A stretch of DNA of 64,000 nt. It comes from Streptomyces nojiriensis (GTDB taxonomy: Bacteria; Actinomycetota; Actinomycetes; Streptomycetales; Streptomycetaceae). Shown one piece after another: positions 35,745 to 46,882 of the stretch. Where the stretch lies: assembly GCF_017639205.1 (NCBI RefSeq), contig NZ_CP071139.1, forward strand, positions 2,356,001 through 2,420,000, in the 5' to 3' direction. Below the pieces are notes generated by a model. The model made no database searches. It saw nothing but the letters and a program-made list of their open reading frames with translations, and had not been told where the DNA came from. The first letter of the stretch is position 1; every line of letters begins with the position of its first letter. A program made the translations under genes and the position numbers.

Positions 35745-35943
35745 CCCCGCCGGCGTTTGACGCGCGGGACGCGGGCGGCCGGCCGCACCGAATCAGCCCC
35801 ACCGGCATTCGAGGCGCGGGAATCCGGGGCGGCCGGCCACACCGATCCAGCCCCGCCGGCGTTTTGAGGCGCGGGGGTCCGGGGCGGCCGGCCGCACCTA
35901 ATCAGCCCCGCCGGCGTTTGAGGCGCGGGGGTCCGGGGCGGCG
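35745..35943. repeat. Tandem array of a GC-rich intergenic repeat (about four units)
   Basis: Four imperfect units of about 54 bases follow each other, each with a GCCGGCGTTTGAGGCG-like core then a GGGTCCGGGGCGG-like block, joined by GGCCGGCCGCACC-type spacers and TCAG. The last two units are nearly identical. Single copies of the same family occur at 49385-49430 and 52886-52930. It fills most of the 364-base gap 35653-36016, which otherwise has no gene. Units are partly palindromic. Confidence 0.8.
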
Positions 35944-36016
35944 CCTCGGGAAATGGGGAAAGGGCGGGGCGGGGAAGCACTACCCACCGGTAGACACCTC
36001 TGGCAAGCTGCCGCCC

Positions 36017-37219
36017 ATGAACTCCCCCGCCACCGACCGCGCCCGGTACGACCGGGCGACCGCGCACCTGGACGCGCCGCTGGCCATCGTGGATCTCGAC
36101 GCCTTCGACGCCAACGCCGACGATCTCGTCCGCCGCGCCGCCGGCAAGCCGGTCCGGGTCGCGAGCAAGTCGGTCCGGTGCCGCGCGCTGCTGGAACGGG
36201 TCCTCGCCCGCCCCGGGTTCGCCGGGATCATGTCGTACACCCTCGCCGAGTCACTGTGGCTGGCCCGGTCCGGGTTCGAGGACGTGCTCCTCGCCTATCC
36301 CTCCACCGACCGGGCCGGCTTCGGCGAGCTGGCGAACGACGCCAAGCTGGCCGGCGCGGTCACGGTGATGGTGGACGATCCGGCGCAGCTGGACCTGATC
36401 GACGCGGCCCGGGACGGCGGCGCCGAGGAGATCCGGGTCTGTCTGGAGCTGGACACGTCCCTGCGGCTGCTCGGCGGCCGGGTACGGATCGGTGCCCGCC
36501 GGTCCCCGCTGCGCCAGCCCGCGCAACTGGCCGGGCTGGCCCGGGCGGTGGCCGCCCGGCCCGGGTTCCGGGTCGTGGGCCTGATGGCGTACGAGGGTCA
36601 TGTCGCCGGGGTCGGGGATTCGCTGTCCGGTCGCCCGCTGCGGTCCCGGACGATCCGGCTGATGCAGGCCGCGGCCCGCAAGGAGCTGGCGGAGCGGCGG
36701 GCCGAGGTGGTGCGGGCCGTGCGGGCCGTCGTACCGGATCTGGAGTTCGTCAACGGCGGCGGTACCGGCAGCGTGCAGCAGACGGCCGCCGAGGACGCGG
36801 TGACCGAGATAGCCGCGGGTTCGGGGCTGTACATGCCCCGGCTCTTCGACAACTACACGTCGTTCAGCGGGCGTCCGGCGGCCCTGTTCGCCCAGCCCGT
36901 GGTGCGCAGGCCCGGGGTGGGTGTGGTGACGGTGCTCGGGGGCGGCTATCCGGCCTCCGGTGCGGCCGGGGCGGACCGGCTTCCGGTCCCGTACCTGCCG
37001 CAGGGGCTCCGCTACGACCCCCAGGAGGGCGCGGGCGAGGTGCAGACCCCGCTGCTGGGGAGCCCGGCCGACGATCTGCTGATCGGCGACCGGGTCTGGT
37101 TCCGGCACGCGAAAGCGGGCGAGCTGTGCGAGCGGTTCGACACCCTGCACCTGATCGAGGGCGACCGGGTCTCCGAGAGCGTGCCGACCTACCGGGGTGA
37201 GGGGCGCACCTTCCTCTAG
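36017..37219 (+). CDS. Amino acid deaminase/aldolase (alanine-racemase-fold)
   Basis: Predicted 400 aa. The N-terminal alanine racemase-like PLP barrel starts with LAIVDLDAFDAN and the PLP lysine is probably in VRVASKSVRC. A DSD1-like C-terminal domain carries a probable metal-binding His/Cys pair (HAKAGELCERF). Relatives act as D-threonine aldolases, D-serine dehydratases or similar. Substrate here is unknown. The TAG stop is part of the CTAG that starts the MITE-like element. Confidence 0.85.
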   Translation: MNSPATDRARYDRATAHLDAPLAIVDLDAFDANADDLVRRAAGKPVRVASKSVRCRALLERVLARPGFAGIMSYTLAESLWLARSGFEDVLLAYPSTDRAGFGELANDAKLAGAVTVMVDDPAQLDLIDAARDGGAEEIRVCLELDTSLRLLGGRVRIGARRSPLRQPAQLAGLARAVAARPGFRVVGLMAYEGHVAGVGDSLSGRPLRSRTIRLMQAAARKELAERRAEVVRAVRAVVPDLEFVNGGGTGSVQQTAAEDAVTEIAAGSGLYMPRLFDNYTSFSGRPAALFAQPVVRRPGVGVVTVLGGGYPASGAAGADRLPVPYLPQGLRYDPQEGAGEVQTPLLGSPADDLLIGDRVWFRHAKAGELCERFDTLHLIEGDRVSESVPTYRGEGRTFL

Positions 37220-37380
37220 GCCGTCTCTTCCGGATCTTGCCGGGCCCGCGACGCCCGGCACCGCACCTGGCCGCGTTGTCGGGGCACCCGAGTACGTCCA
37301 GTACACGGCGCGCCCCTCCGCCTTGCCAAGCACGGCACCGGACGCCGCCGGCTCGGCCGACAAGATCCGAAAGAGACGAC

Positions 37381-37384
<4 letters not shown>
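37216..37384. mobile_element. MITE-like element, long copy, CTAG at both ends
   Basis: A 169-bp non-coding element with imperfect terminal inverted repeats CTAGGCCGTCTCTTCCGG (left) and CTAGGTCGTCTCTTTCGG (right, inverted). A central segment of about 70 bases is missing from the short copy at 11166-11257. Both terminal CTAGs serve as stop codons: TAG of the upstream gene at 37217-37219 and TAG of the convergent HAD phosphatase at 37383-37381. No transposase is present, so it would need help from an IS elsewhere. Confidence 0.72.
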
Positions 37385-38655
<1,271 letters not shown>

Positions 38656-38744
38656 GCTGGCTCCTTCGAGGATCGGGACAGCCCGAAGGGGCCGGCCGGG
38701 CACCTCGCGGTGCGCGGCCGGCCGGGATGTGGTGGTGGCGGGAC

Positions 38745-39530
38745 CTACAGCGGGGTCACGTACGCGCCGGAGATGCCGCCGTCGACGAGGAAGTCGGTGG
38801 CGTTGATGAAGGAGGAGTCGTCGCTGGCGAGGAAGGCGACGGCGGCGGCGATCTCGGTGGGCTCGGCGAAGCGGCCCAGCGGGATGTGGACGAGGCGGCG
38901 GGCGGCGCGCTCGGGGTCCTTGGCGAACAGTTCCTGCAGCAGGGGGGTGTTCACGGGCCCCGGGCACAGGGCGTTGACGCGGATGCCCTCGCGGGCGAAC
39001 TGCACGCCGAGCTCGCGGGACATGGCCAGGACCCCGCCCTTGGAGGCGGTGTAGGAGATCTGGGAGGTGGCGGCGCCCATGATGGCGACGAAGGAGGCGG
39101 TGTTGATGATGGAGCCGCGGCCCTGGCGCTGCATGTAGGGCAGGGCGGCCTTGCAGCACAGGTAGACGGAGGTGAGGTTGACGTCCTGGACGCGCTTCCA
39201 GGCCTCCAGGCCGGTGGTGAGGATGGAGTCGTCGTCCGGGGGCGAGATGCCCGCGTTGTTGAAGGCGATGTCCACGGAGCCGTAGGTGTCGAAGGCCGTC
39301 TTGAAGAGCGCCTCGACCTCCTCGGGGCTGGTGACGTCGACCTTGACGAAGGTCCCGCCGACCTCTTCGGCCGCGGCCTTGCCGGCGGTCTCGTCGATGT
39401 CGGCGCAGACGACGTTGGCGCCCTCGGAGGCCAGGCGGCGGGCGGTGGCCAGGCCGATGCCGCTGCCGGCTCCGGTGATGACGGCGGTACGGCCGACCAG
39501 GCGGCGGCAGACGATCTCTTCGTTGGACAT
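38745..39530 (-). CDS. Short-chain dehydrogenase/reductase
   Basis: Predicted 261 aa. The NAD-binding motif is TGAGSGIG, the structural motif NNAG is present, and the active site is S (NTASFV) with YTASK. Enzymes of this type oxidise alcohols. It starts five bases after the aldehyde dehydrogenase stop, so it belongs to the operon and may oxidise the glutamylated alcohol before the aldehyde dehydrogenase acts. Which alcohol is unproven. Confidence 0.9.
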   Translation of the reverse strand: MSNEEIVCRRLVGRTAVITGAGSGIGLATARRLASEGANVVCADIDETAGKAAAEEVGGTFVKVDVTSPEEVEALFKTAFDTYGSVDIAFNNAGISPPDDDSILTTGLEAWKRVQDVNLTSVYLCCKAALPYMQRQGRGSIINTASFVAIMGAATSQISYTASKGGVLAMSRELGVQFAREGIRVNALCPGPVNTPLLQELFAKDPERAARRLVHIPLGRFAEPTEIAAAVAFLASDDSSFINATDFLVDGGISGAYVTPL

Positions 39531-39535
39531 GTGCT

Positions 39536-40900
39536 TCAGGCCTCCGTGCTGATGAAGACGTTCTTGGTCTCGGTGAAAGCGGTGAGGGCGTCGGGTCCGA
39601 GCTCACGGCCGAGCCCGGACTGCTTGTAGCCGCCGAAGGGGGTCCAGTAGCGGACGCTGCTGTGGGAGTTGACGGACAGGTTGCCGGCGGCGACGGCGCG
39701 CGAGACGCGCAGCGCGCGGCCGATGTCGCGGGTCCAGAGGGAGCCGGAGAGGCCGTACTCGGTCGCGTTGGCCAGGCGGACGGCGTCCTCCTCGTCCTCG
39801 AAGGGCAGGACGACGGCGACCGGCCCGAAGACCTCCTCGGCGGCCACGGGCGCGGTGGGGGCGACGTCCGTGACGAGGGTGGGCGGGTACCAGAAGCCGG
39901 GGCCCTTGGGGGCGTTGCCGCGGATCGCGGTGAGGTCGTCGGTGACGAAGGACCGTACGCGGTCCAGCTGGGTCCGTGAGATCAGCGGGCCCATCTGCGT
40001 CTTCTCGTCGAGCGGGTCGCCCACGGCGACGGCCGCGATGCCGGGGGCGACGAGCTCCAGGAAGCGGTCGTAGACGGAGCGCTGTACGAGGATGCGGGTG
40101 CGGGCGCAGCAGTCCTGGCCGGTGTTGTCGAGGAAGGCCATGGGGGCGGCGGCCGCCGCCGCTTCGAGGTCGGCGTCGGCGAAGACGATGTTGGGGCTCT
40201 TGCCACCGAGTTCGAGGGTGACGCGCTTCACCCGGTCGGCGCACTTGGCCATGATCTGCTTGCCGACGCGGGTGGACCCGGTGAAGACGATCTTCGCGAC
40301 GCCGGGGTGTTCGACGAGTGCGTCGCCGGCGACGTCCCCGCGGCCGGGGAGCACCTGGAAGAGGTGTTCGGGGATCCCGGCTTCGAGGGCGAGTTCGGCG
40401 AGGCGCAGCGCGGTCAGCGGGGTGGTCTCGGCGGGCTTGAGGATGACGGCGTTGCCGGCGGCGAGGGCCGGGGCCAGGCCCCAGGCGGCGATCGGCATGG
40501 GGAAGTTCCACGGGGCGATCACGCCGATGACGCCGAGGGGTTCGAGGAAGGTGACGTCGATGCCGCCGGCGACGGGGATCTGGCGGCCGGAGAGCCGTTC
40601 CACTCCCCCGGCGGCGAAGTCGAGCAGGTCGCGTACGTTGCCGGCTTCCCAGCGGGCGTTGCCGATGGTGTGGCCGGCTTCGCGGACCTCCAGCCGGGCC
40701 AGTTCCTCGATGTGGCCGTCGACGACCGCGGCGAAGCGGCGCAGCAGCCGCGCCCGGTCGGCGGGGGCGGCCGCCGCCCAGGCGCGCTGGGCCGCGGCGG
40801 CCCGGGCGACTGCGGCGTCGACGTCGTCCCGTGTGGCGGCCGGGACGACGGCGACGGTTTCCTCGGTGGCCGGATTCAACACTTCCAGCGCGTCGGACAC
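39536..40900 (-). CDS. Aldehyde dehydrogenase
   Basis: Predicted 454 aa. Motifs: PWNFPMPIAAWGLAPALAAGN, catalytic Glu in LELGGKSPN and catalytic Cys in GQDCCARTR. NAD(P)-binding FTGSTRVGKQI is intact. The family includes gamma-glutamyl-gamma-aminobutyraldehyde dehydrogenase. I chose the GTG at 40900 because GAGG lies seven bases upstream; a GTG at 40912 is possible. It is 37 bases downstream of the glutamine-synthetase-like gene. Likely role: oxidising a gamma-glutamyl-aldehyde. Confidence 0.9.
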   Translation of the reverse strand: MSDALEVLNPATEETVAVVPAATRDDVDAAVARAAAAQRAWAAAAPADRARLLRRFAAVVDGHIEELARLEVREAGHTIGNARWEAGNVRDLLDFAAGGVERLSGRQIPVAGGIDVTFLEPLGVIGVIAPWNFPMPIAAWGLAPALAAGNAVILKPAETTPLTALRLAELALEAGIPEHLFQVLPGRGDVAGDALVEHPGVAKIVFTGSTRVGKQIMAKCADRVKRVTLELGGKSPNIVFADADLEAAAAAAPMAFLDNTGQDCCARTRILVQRSVYDRFLELVAPGIAAVAVGDPLDEKTQMGPLISRTQLDRVRSFVTDDLTAIRGNAPKGPGFWYPPTLVTDVAPTAPVAAEEVFGPVAVVLPFEDEEDAVRLANATEYGLSGSLWTRDIGRALRVSRAVAAGNLSVNSHSSVRYWTPFGGYKQSGLGRELGPDALTAFTETKNVFISTEA

Positions 40901-40937
40901 GTGGTGCCTCACAGTTTCGTTCGGTGGCGTGCGGTGG

Positions 40938-42308
40938 CTACAGGCGTTCGAAGGAGCGGCGCAGCTCCCAGTCGGTCACCGCGGAGTCGTAGGCGTCGAG
41001 TTCCACGCGGGCCATGTTCCGGTAGTGCGCGACCACTTCGGGGCCGAACGCGGCCTTGGCGATCTCGCTGTTCTCCCAGAGTTCGGCGGCCTCGCGCAGG
41101 GTGGCGGGGACGTGTGCGTAGTCGGCGGTGTAGGCGTTCCCGCCGCAGACCTCGGGAAGTTCCAGGCGGTTCTCGATGCCGTAGAGCCCGGCGGCGACCA
41201 GGCCGGCGACGGCGAGGTACGGGTTGACGTCGCCGCCGGGGAGGCGGTTCTCGAAGCGCATGGAGCGGCCGTGGCCGACGACCCTGAGCGCGCAGGTCCG
41301 GTTGTCCACGCCCCAGGCGACGGCGGTCGGCGCGAAGGATCCCGGCCGGAAACGCTTGTACGAGTTGATGTTCGGGGCGTAGAGAAGGGAGAAGTCGCGC
41401 AGCGCGGCCAGCTGGCCGGCCAGGAAGTGGCGCATCACCGGTGACATGCCGTGTGGGTCGTCTCCGTCCCCGGCCATCGCGTTGCGTCCGTCGGCGTCGG
41501 CGAGGGAGAGGTGGATGTGACAGGAGTTGCCTTCGCGCTCGTCGAACTTGGCCATGAAGGTGAGCGAGACACCTTCCTGGGAGGCGATCTCCTTGGCTCC
41601 GGTCTTGTAGACGGAGTGCTGGTCGCAGGTGGTGAGCGCCTCGTCGTAGCGGAAGGCGATCTCGTGCTGGCCGAGGTTGCACTCCCCCTTGGCCGACTCG
41701 ACGATCAGGCCCGCGGCCTGCATCTCGTTGCGGATCCGGCGCAGCAGGGGTTCGATGCGGCCGGTCCCGAGGACGGAGTAGTCGATGTTGTACTGGTTGG
41801 CCGGGGTCAGGCCGCGGTAGCCCGAGTTCCAGGCCTGTTCGTAGGTGTCCTGGAAGACCATGAACTCCAGCTCGGTGCCGACCATCGCGGTGTAGCCGGC
41901 CTCGGCGAGGCGCTCCAGCTGGCGGCGCAGGATCTGCCGGGGCGCGGCGACGACGGGCGAGCCGTCGTTCCAGGCGAGGTCGGCGAGGAGGAAGGCGCTG
42001 CCGGGGTTCCACGGGATGCGGCGCAGGGTGGCGAGGTCGGGGTGCATGGCGAAGTCGCCGTAGCCCCGGTCCCAGGAGGACATCTCGTAACCGTCGACGG
42101 TGTTCATGTCGGTATCGACGGCGAGGAGGTAGTTGCAGCCCTCGGTACCGTGCTCGAGGACCTCGTCGAGGAAGAACTGTGCGGCGAACCGCTTGCCCTG
42201 GAGCCTCCCCTGCATGTCGGGGAAGGCCAGGACGACTGTGTCGATCTCACCACTGGCGACGAGGGAGCGGAGCTCCTCGGGCGCGAGCGGCGGCTTGCGG
42301 TCTACCAC
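40938..42308 (-). CDS. Glutamine-synthetase-like gamma-glutamylamine ligase (GlnA4-like)
   Basis: Predicted 456 aa. GS motifs: GTELEFMVF, NSCHIHLSL (the MHxH-type loop), PNINSYKRFRP and R in NRTCALRV, with ATP-grasp-like beta-grasp N-domain. The loop NSCHIH replaces the GSGMHxH form of true GlnA, as in the paralogues that attach glutamate to amines. The neighbourhood (aldehyde dehydrogenase, SDR, GntR, amine permease, hydrolase) matches the GlnA4 ethanolamine ligase locus of S. coelicolor that I recall. GTG at 42308 follows GGAGAG. Substrate could also be a polyamine or other amine. Confidence 0.85.
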   Translation of the reverse strand: MVDRKPPLAPEELRSLVASGEIDTVVLAFPDMQGRLQGKRFAAQFFLDEVLEHGTEGCNYLLAVDTDMNTVDGYEMSSWDRGYGDFAMHPDLATLRRIPWNPGSAFLLADLAWNDGSPVVAAPRQILRRQLERLAEAGYTAMVGTELEFMVFQDTYEQAWNSGYRGLTPANQYNIDYSVLGTGRIEPLLRRIRNEMQAAGLIVESAKGECNLGQHEIAFRYDEALTTCDQHSVYKTGAKEIASQEGVSLTFMAKFDEREGNSCHIHLSLADADGRNAMAGDGDDPHGMSPVMRHFLAGQLAALRDFSLLYAPNINSYKRFRPGSFAPTAVAWGVDNRTCALRVVGHGRSMRFENRLPGGDVNPYLAVAGLVAAGLYGIENRLELPEVCGGNAYTADYAHVPATLREAAELWENSEIAKAAFGPEVVAHYRNMARVELDAYDSAVTDWELRRSFERL

Positions 42309-42339
42309 TGGAATCTCTCCTTCGGTGAGCCGAGGAGGC

Positions 42340-42366
42340 CTAAGGTATTGAATAGAACCATTGCTT
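42340..42366. promoter_or_regulatory. AT-rich divergent control region of the gamma-glutamylamine cluster
   Basis: Between the divergent GS-like and GntR genes lies an AT-rich island with TATTGAATA (42346-42354), a 9-base palindrome flanked by GGT and ACC. GntR/FadR-type operators often have such half-sites. It is the natural place for the regulator to act on both sides. The exact operator is uncertain. Confidence 0.45.
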
Positions 42367-42385
42367 GGGAAGGGGAGGAGCCGAG

Positions 42386-43132
42386 ATGACCGATACGACG
42401 AGCGAAGGCGACGCCGTCGCGCGACTGAATCCCGTGCTGCGGCAGGTGCGGGCGGGCAACGGTTTCGAGGAGGCACTGCAGCAGATCCTCCAGGTGGTCC
42501 GGCTGGGTCTGGTCCCGGGCGGCGAACGGCTTCCGCCCGAGCGCGAGCTGGCCGAGCGCATGGGGATCAGCCGGGTGACCCTGCGCGAGGTGCTGAAGGT
42601 GCTGCAGGACCAGGGGCTCGTGGAGGCCCGGCGCGGGCGGTACGGCGGAACGTTCGTGCTGTCCCGGCCCGACACCCCGGCCGGCGGCGCCGAGGAGGAG
42701 CTGCGCCGGCGTGTCGCGGGGGTGGACATCGAGGACGTCCTGCGGTTCCGCGAGGTCCTGGAGGTGGGGGCGGCCGGACTGTGCGCCTCCCAGGGACTGA
42801 CCGAGGAGGGCACCGAACGGCTGCTCGGCGCCCTGGCCGCCACCCACGACGCCCCGCTCGCCGACTACCGCCGCCAGGACACGCTCTTCCACCTCACCCT
42901 GTGCGAACTGGCCGGGTCCGCCACCCTGACGGCCCAGTACGCCGCCGTCCGGGCCACCGTGAACGACCTGCTGGACTGCATCCCGCTGCTCGTGCGGAAC
43001 CTGGAGCACTCCCAGCAGCAGCACAGCACGCTGGTGGAGGCGGTGCTGGAGGGCGACGCGGCCGGGGCCCGGGAGACCATGCGCGAGCACTGCTGCGGCA
43101 CGGCCGCGCTGCTGCGGGGCTTCCTGACCTGA
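42386..43132 (+). CDS. FadR/GntR family transcriptional regulator
   Basis: Predicted 248 aa. The N-terminal winged helix has LPPERELAERMGISRVTLRE followed by the wing ARRGRYGGTFV. The C-terminal FCD-type helical domain holds the D/H metal- or ligand-binding positions (DTLFHLTLCELAG). It begins behind AGGGGAGGAG. Divergent from the GS-like operon and upstream of the permease, so it probably controls both in response to a pathway intermediate. Confidence 0.92.
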   Translation: MTDTTSEGDAVARLNPVLRQVRAGNGFEEALQQILQVVRLGLVPGGERLPPERELAERMGISRVTLREVLKVLQDQGLVEARRGRYGGTFVLSRPDTPAGGAEEELRRRVAGVDIEDVLRFREVLEVGAAGLCASQGLTEEGTERLLGALAATHDAPLADYRRQDTLFHLTLCELAGSATLTAQYAAVRATVNDLLDCIPLLVRNLEHSQQQHSTLVEAVLEGDAAGARETMREHCCGTAALLRGFLT

Positions 43133-43162
43133 GCGCCCCCGGAGGCGGGCCGAGAGGGTTTC

Positions 43163-43178
43163 GTAACTTCTGTTTAAC
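43163..43178. promoter_or_regulatory. GlnR-box-like site upstream of the amine permease
   Basis: GTAAC-TTCTGT-TTAAC fits the Streptomyces GlnR consensus GTNAC-N6-GNAAC (one mismatch, T for G at the second half-site). It lies 76 bases upstream of the permease start in a non-coding gap of 122 bases. GlnR switches on genes for scavenging nitrogen. The match is by eye. Confidence 0.6.
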
Positions 43179-43254
43179 GCAGAGGTCTTGCGCACTCCAC
43201 TCCTCTAAGGCAAAGGTACGCCCCACAACCATTGCCCTGAGGCAGGAGCGCACG

Positions 43255-44733
<1,479 letters not shown>

Positions 44734-44777
44734 AACCCTGTTCCTGCCCTGCTCCGCCCCTGCTGGAGGTAACGAAC

Positions 44778-45485
44778 GTGCCCAGGCCGCTCATCGGCAT
44801 CACCACCTACGTCGAGGACTCCACCCGCTACGGGGTGTGGGACCTCCCGACATCCCTCGTACCGACCGGGTACTACGAACTCGTCCAGGCGGCGGGCGGC
44901 GCGGCCGTGCTGCTCCCGCCGGACGAGCCCGGGTCGGCGGCGGAGGTGCTGAGCCGGGTGGACGGCCTGGTCGTCGCGGGCGGCCCGGACCTGGACCCGG
45001 TGCACTACGGGGCCGCGCGCGACTCCCGTACGGGCGCCCCCGCCACGGTCCGCGACCACTGGGAACTGGCCCTGATCGCCGCCGCGCTGGAGGCGGACCT
45101 GCCCCTGCTCGGCATCTGCCGGGGCATGCAGGCCCTCAACGTCGCCCTGGGCGGCACCCTGACCCAGCACATCGACGGCCACTTCGAGACCCCGGGCGCC
45201 ATCTCCTGGCACCCGGTCCGCCCGGTCCCGGGCACCCGGTACGCGGAGCTGGTCCCGGAGGAGGCGCAGGTCCCGACCTACCACCACCAGGCCGTCGACC
45301 GGCTGGGCCGCGGCCTGGTGGTCTCGGCCCACGCGGTCGACGGCACGGTGGAGGCGATCGAAGTGCCCGACCCGGAGCGGTGGGTGCTGGGCGTCCAGTG
45401 GCACCCGGAGCGGGACAAGGACACGCGGGTGATGTCCGCCCTGGTCGAGGCGGCCGCCGTCCGCACCGCGGTACCGGTGGGCTGA
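44778..45485 (+). CDS. Class-I glutamine-amidotransferase-like gamma-glutamyl hydrolase
   Basis: Predicted 235 aa, peptidase C26 family. The nucleophile is Cys in LLGICRGMQALN, the other triad members are in YHHQA/GVQWHPE. Relatives such as PuuD hydrolyse gamma-glutamyl-gamma-aminobutyrate. The GTG start follows GGAGG by eight bases and lies 44 bases after the permease gene. Its job is likely to remove glutamate from the oxidised amine product, completing the cycle. Confidence 0.9.
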   Translation: MPRPLIGITTYVEDSTRYGVWDLPTSLVPTGYYELVQAAGGAAVLLPPDEPGSAAEVLSRVDGLVVAGGPDLDPVHYGAARDSRTGAPATVRDHWELALIAAALEADLPLLGICRGMQALNVALGGTLTQHIDGHFETPGAISWHPVRPVPGTRYAELVPEEAQVPTYHHQAVDRLGRGLVVSAHAVDGTVEAIEVPDPERWVLGVQWHPERDKDTRVMSALVEAAAVRTAVPVG

Positions 45486-45584
45486 CGCCCGCCCCCTCCG
45501 CCCCTCGCCTCGCGCCCGACGGCGGGGGGCGGAGGCCGGCCGGCCCGATTGGCCGGTCCCCCGCCGGGCGGGCAGGCTGGAAGG

Positions 45585-46379
45585 ATGCGGACCGAAGCGG
45601 AGGGCACGGCATCCGGCCCGGTCTCCAGGCTCCTGGAGAACCCGGTCATCGGAATGGCCCCGTGGATCGTCTTCTCACTGCTGGTCGGCCCGGGGCGGTT
45701 CGAGCTCGCGGTCGGACTGGCGCTGGCCACGGCCGTCGCGCTCATCGCGGCGAGCCACCTGGTCAACCGCGGCAGCAGCTGGAAACTCCTGGAACTGGCC
45801 GACGTGGTGTTCTTCGCCTCGATGGCCGCCGTCGGAGCCCTGGCGAGCGAGGGGACCCTGCGCTGGCTGGAGACGTACGCCGGCGAGGTCGCGAACATCA
45901 CCCTTGCCGTGATCGCCTTCGGCTCGATGGCCGTGGGGACGCCCTTCACCCTCCAGTACGCCCGCGAACAGGTCGATCCGTCGCACTGGCACGCCCCCGG
46001 CTTCATCCGCGCCAACTACGTGATCACGGGTGTGTGGGGTGCGGCCTTCGTGGTGGCGGCCCTCGCGGGTGCCTACGGGGACCTGGTCCTGCACAACCCG
46101 AACAACATCTGGACCGGCTGGATCATCCAGATCCTGGCCATCGTCGCCGCGCTGAAGTTCACCGCCTGGTACCCGGACGTCGTCCGCGCCCGCGCGGTCC
46201 GCGAGGCAACCGGCGAGGGCCCCGAACCGCCCGGCCGGGCCGGACTGTTGCTGCCGCTGGCGGGCCTGCTGGTGCCGATCGGGATCGCCGTCCTCATCTT
46301 CGACAACATGTGGTGGCTGGGCGTCGCGCTGATCGTCGCGGGCTCGCTCCTGACGAAGCGGCTCAGCTCCCAGAGCTGA
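45585..46379 (+). CDS. Conserved multi-pass membrane protein
   Basis: Predicted 264 aa with about six or seven hydrophobic segments, including MAPWIVFSLLVGPGRFEL and LLLPLAGLLVPIGIAVLIF. No catalytic motif or known transporter signature is recognised. The ATG at 45585 directly follows GGAAGG, closer than usual, so the start is uncertain. It converges on a small secreted protein gene. Function unknown. Confidence 0.65.
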   Translation: MRTEAEGTASGPVSRLLENPVIGMAPWIVFSLLVGPGRFELAVGLALATAVALIAASHLVNRGSSWKLLELADVVFFASMAAVGALASEGTLRWLETYAGEVANITLAVIAFGSMAVGTPFTLQYAREQVDPSHWHAPGFIRANYVITGVWGAAFVVAALAGAYGDLVLHNPNNIWTGWIIQILAIVAALKFTAWYPDVVRARAVREATGEGPEPPGRAGLLLPLAGLLVPIGIAVLIFDNMWWLGVALIVAGSLLTKRLSSQS

Positions 46380-46415
46380 GCCGCCCCGCGCGGCCGCGGG
46401 CCCTTCAGGCGTTCC

Positions 46416-46772
46416 TCACTCGGGTCGGACGAAGACCACCGACCGCAGTTCGAGGCGCTCCGTGCCGTAGCCCGTGCGCGGCCGCAGCCTGAACTCCCGG
46501 CCCGTGCAGTCCGGCTCCGTGAACACGAGCGCCACCTCGTCGGTCCGGTTGCGCGGCGAGTGCGCCGGGGAACTGGCCGAGGGGTCGGCCACCTCGGGCA
46601 GCGTGATGCACTCCCCGCTCGGCGGGTTCTCCAGTACGACCGTCAACGGCGTGCCGTCGAGACCGGAGACCGTGTACTGGAACTGCCCCTCCGCGGCCGA
46701 GGCCGAGGTCGGGATCGTGAGCAGCAGGGTGACGGCGCCGAAGGCGGCGACGGCGGCATGGCGAAGACGCAT
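46416..46772 (-). CDS. Small secreted protein
   Basis: Predicted 118 aa with a clear Sec signal (AAVAAFGAVTLLLTIPTSASA, written here as residues about 6-26) and a mature part of about 90 residues containing two cysteines (SGECITL and EPDCTGR) that may pair. It begins after GAGGAG. No domain is recognised; it resembles lineage-specific extracellular proteins of Streptomyces. Confidence 0.72.
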   Translation of the reverse strand: MRLRHAAVAAFGAVTLLLTIPTSASAAEGQFQYTVSGLDGTPLTVVLENPPSGECITLPEVADPSASSPAHSPRNRTDEVALVFTEPDCTGREFRLRPRTGYGTERLELRSVVFVRPE

Positions 46773-46882
46773 CTGGGTTCTCCTCGGGAGAGCGACAAAC
46801 GTGCAGGAGCCACCTTTCCGGCGTCGCACACGCCGGTGACCGCCCGCACCGCGCCGAATCGATCCCTCTTCCCCCGAACGGA

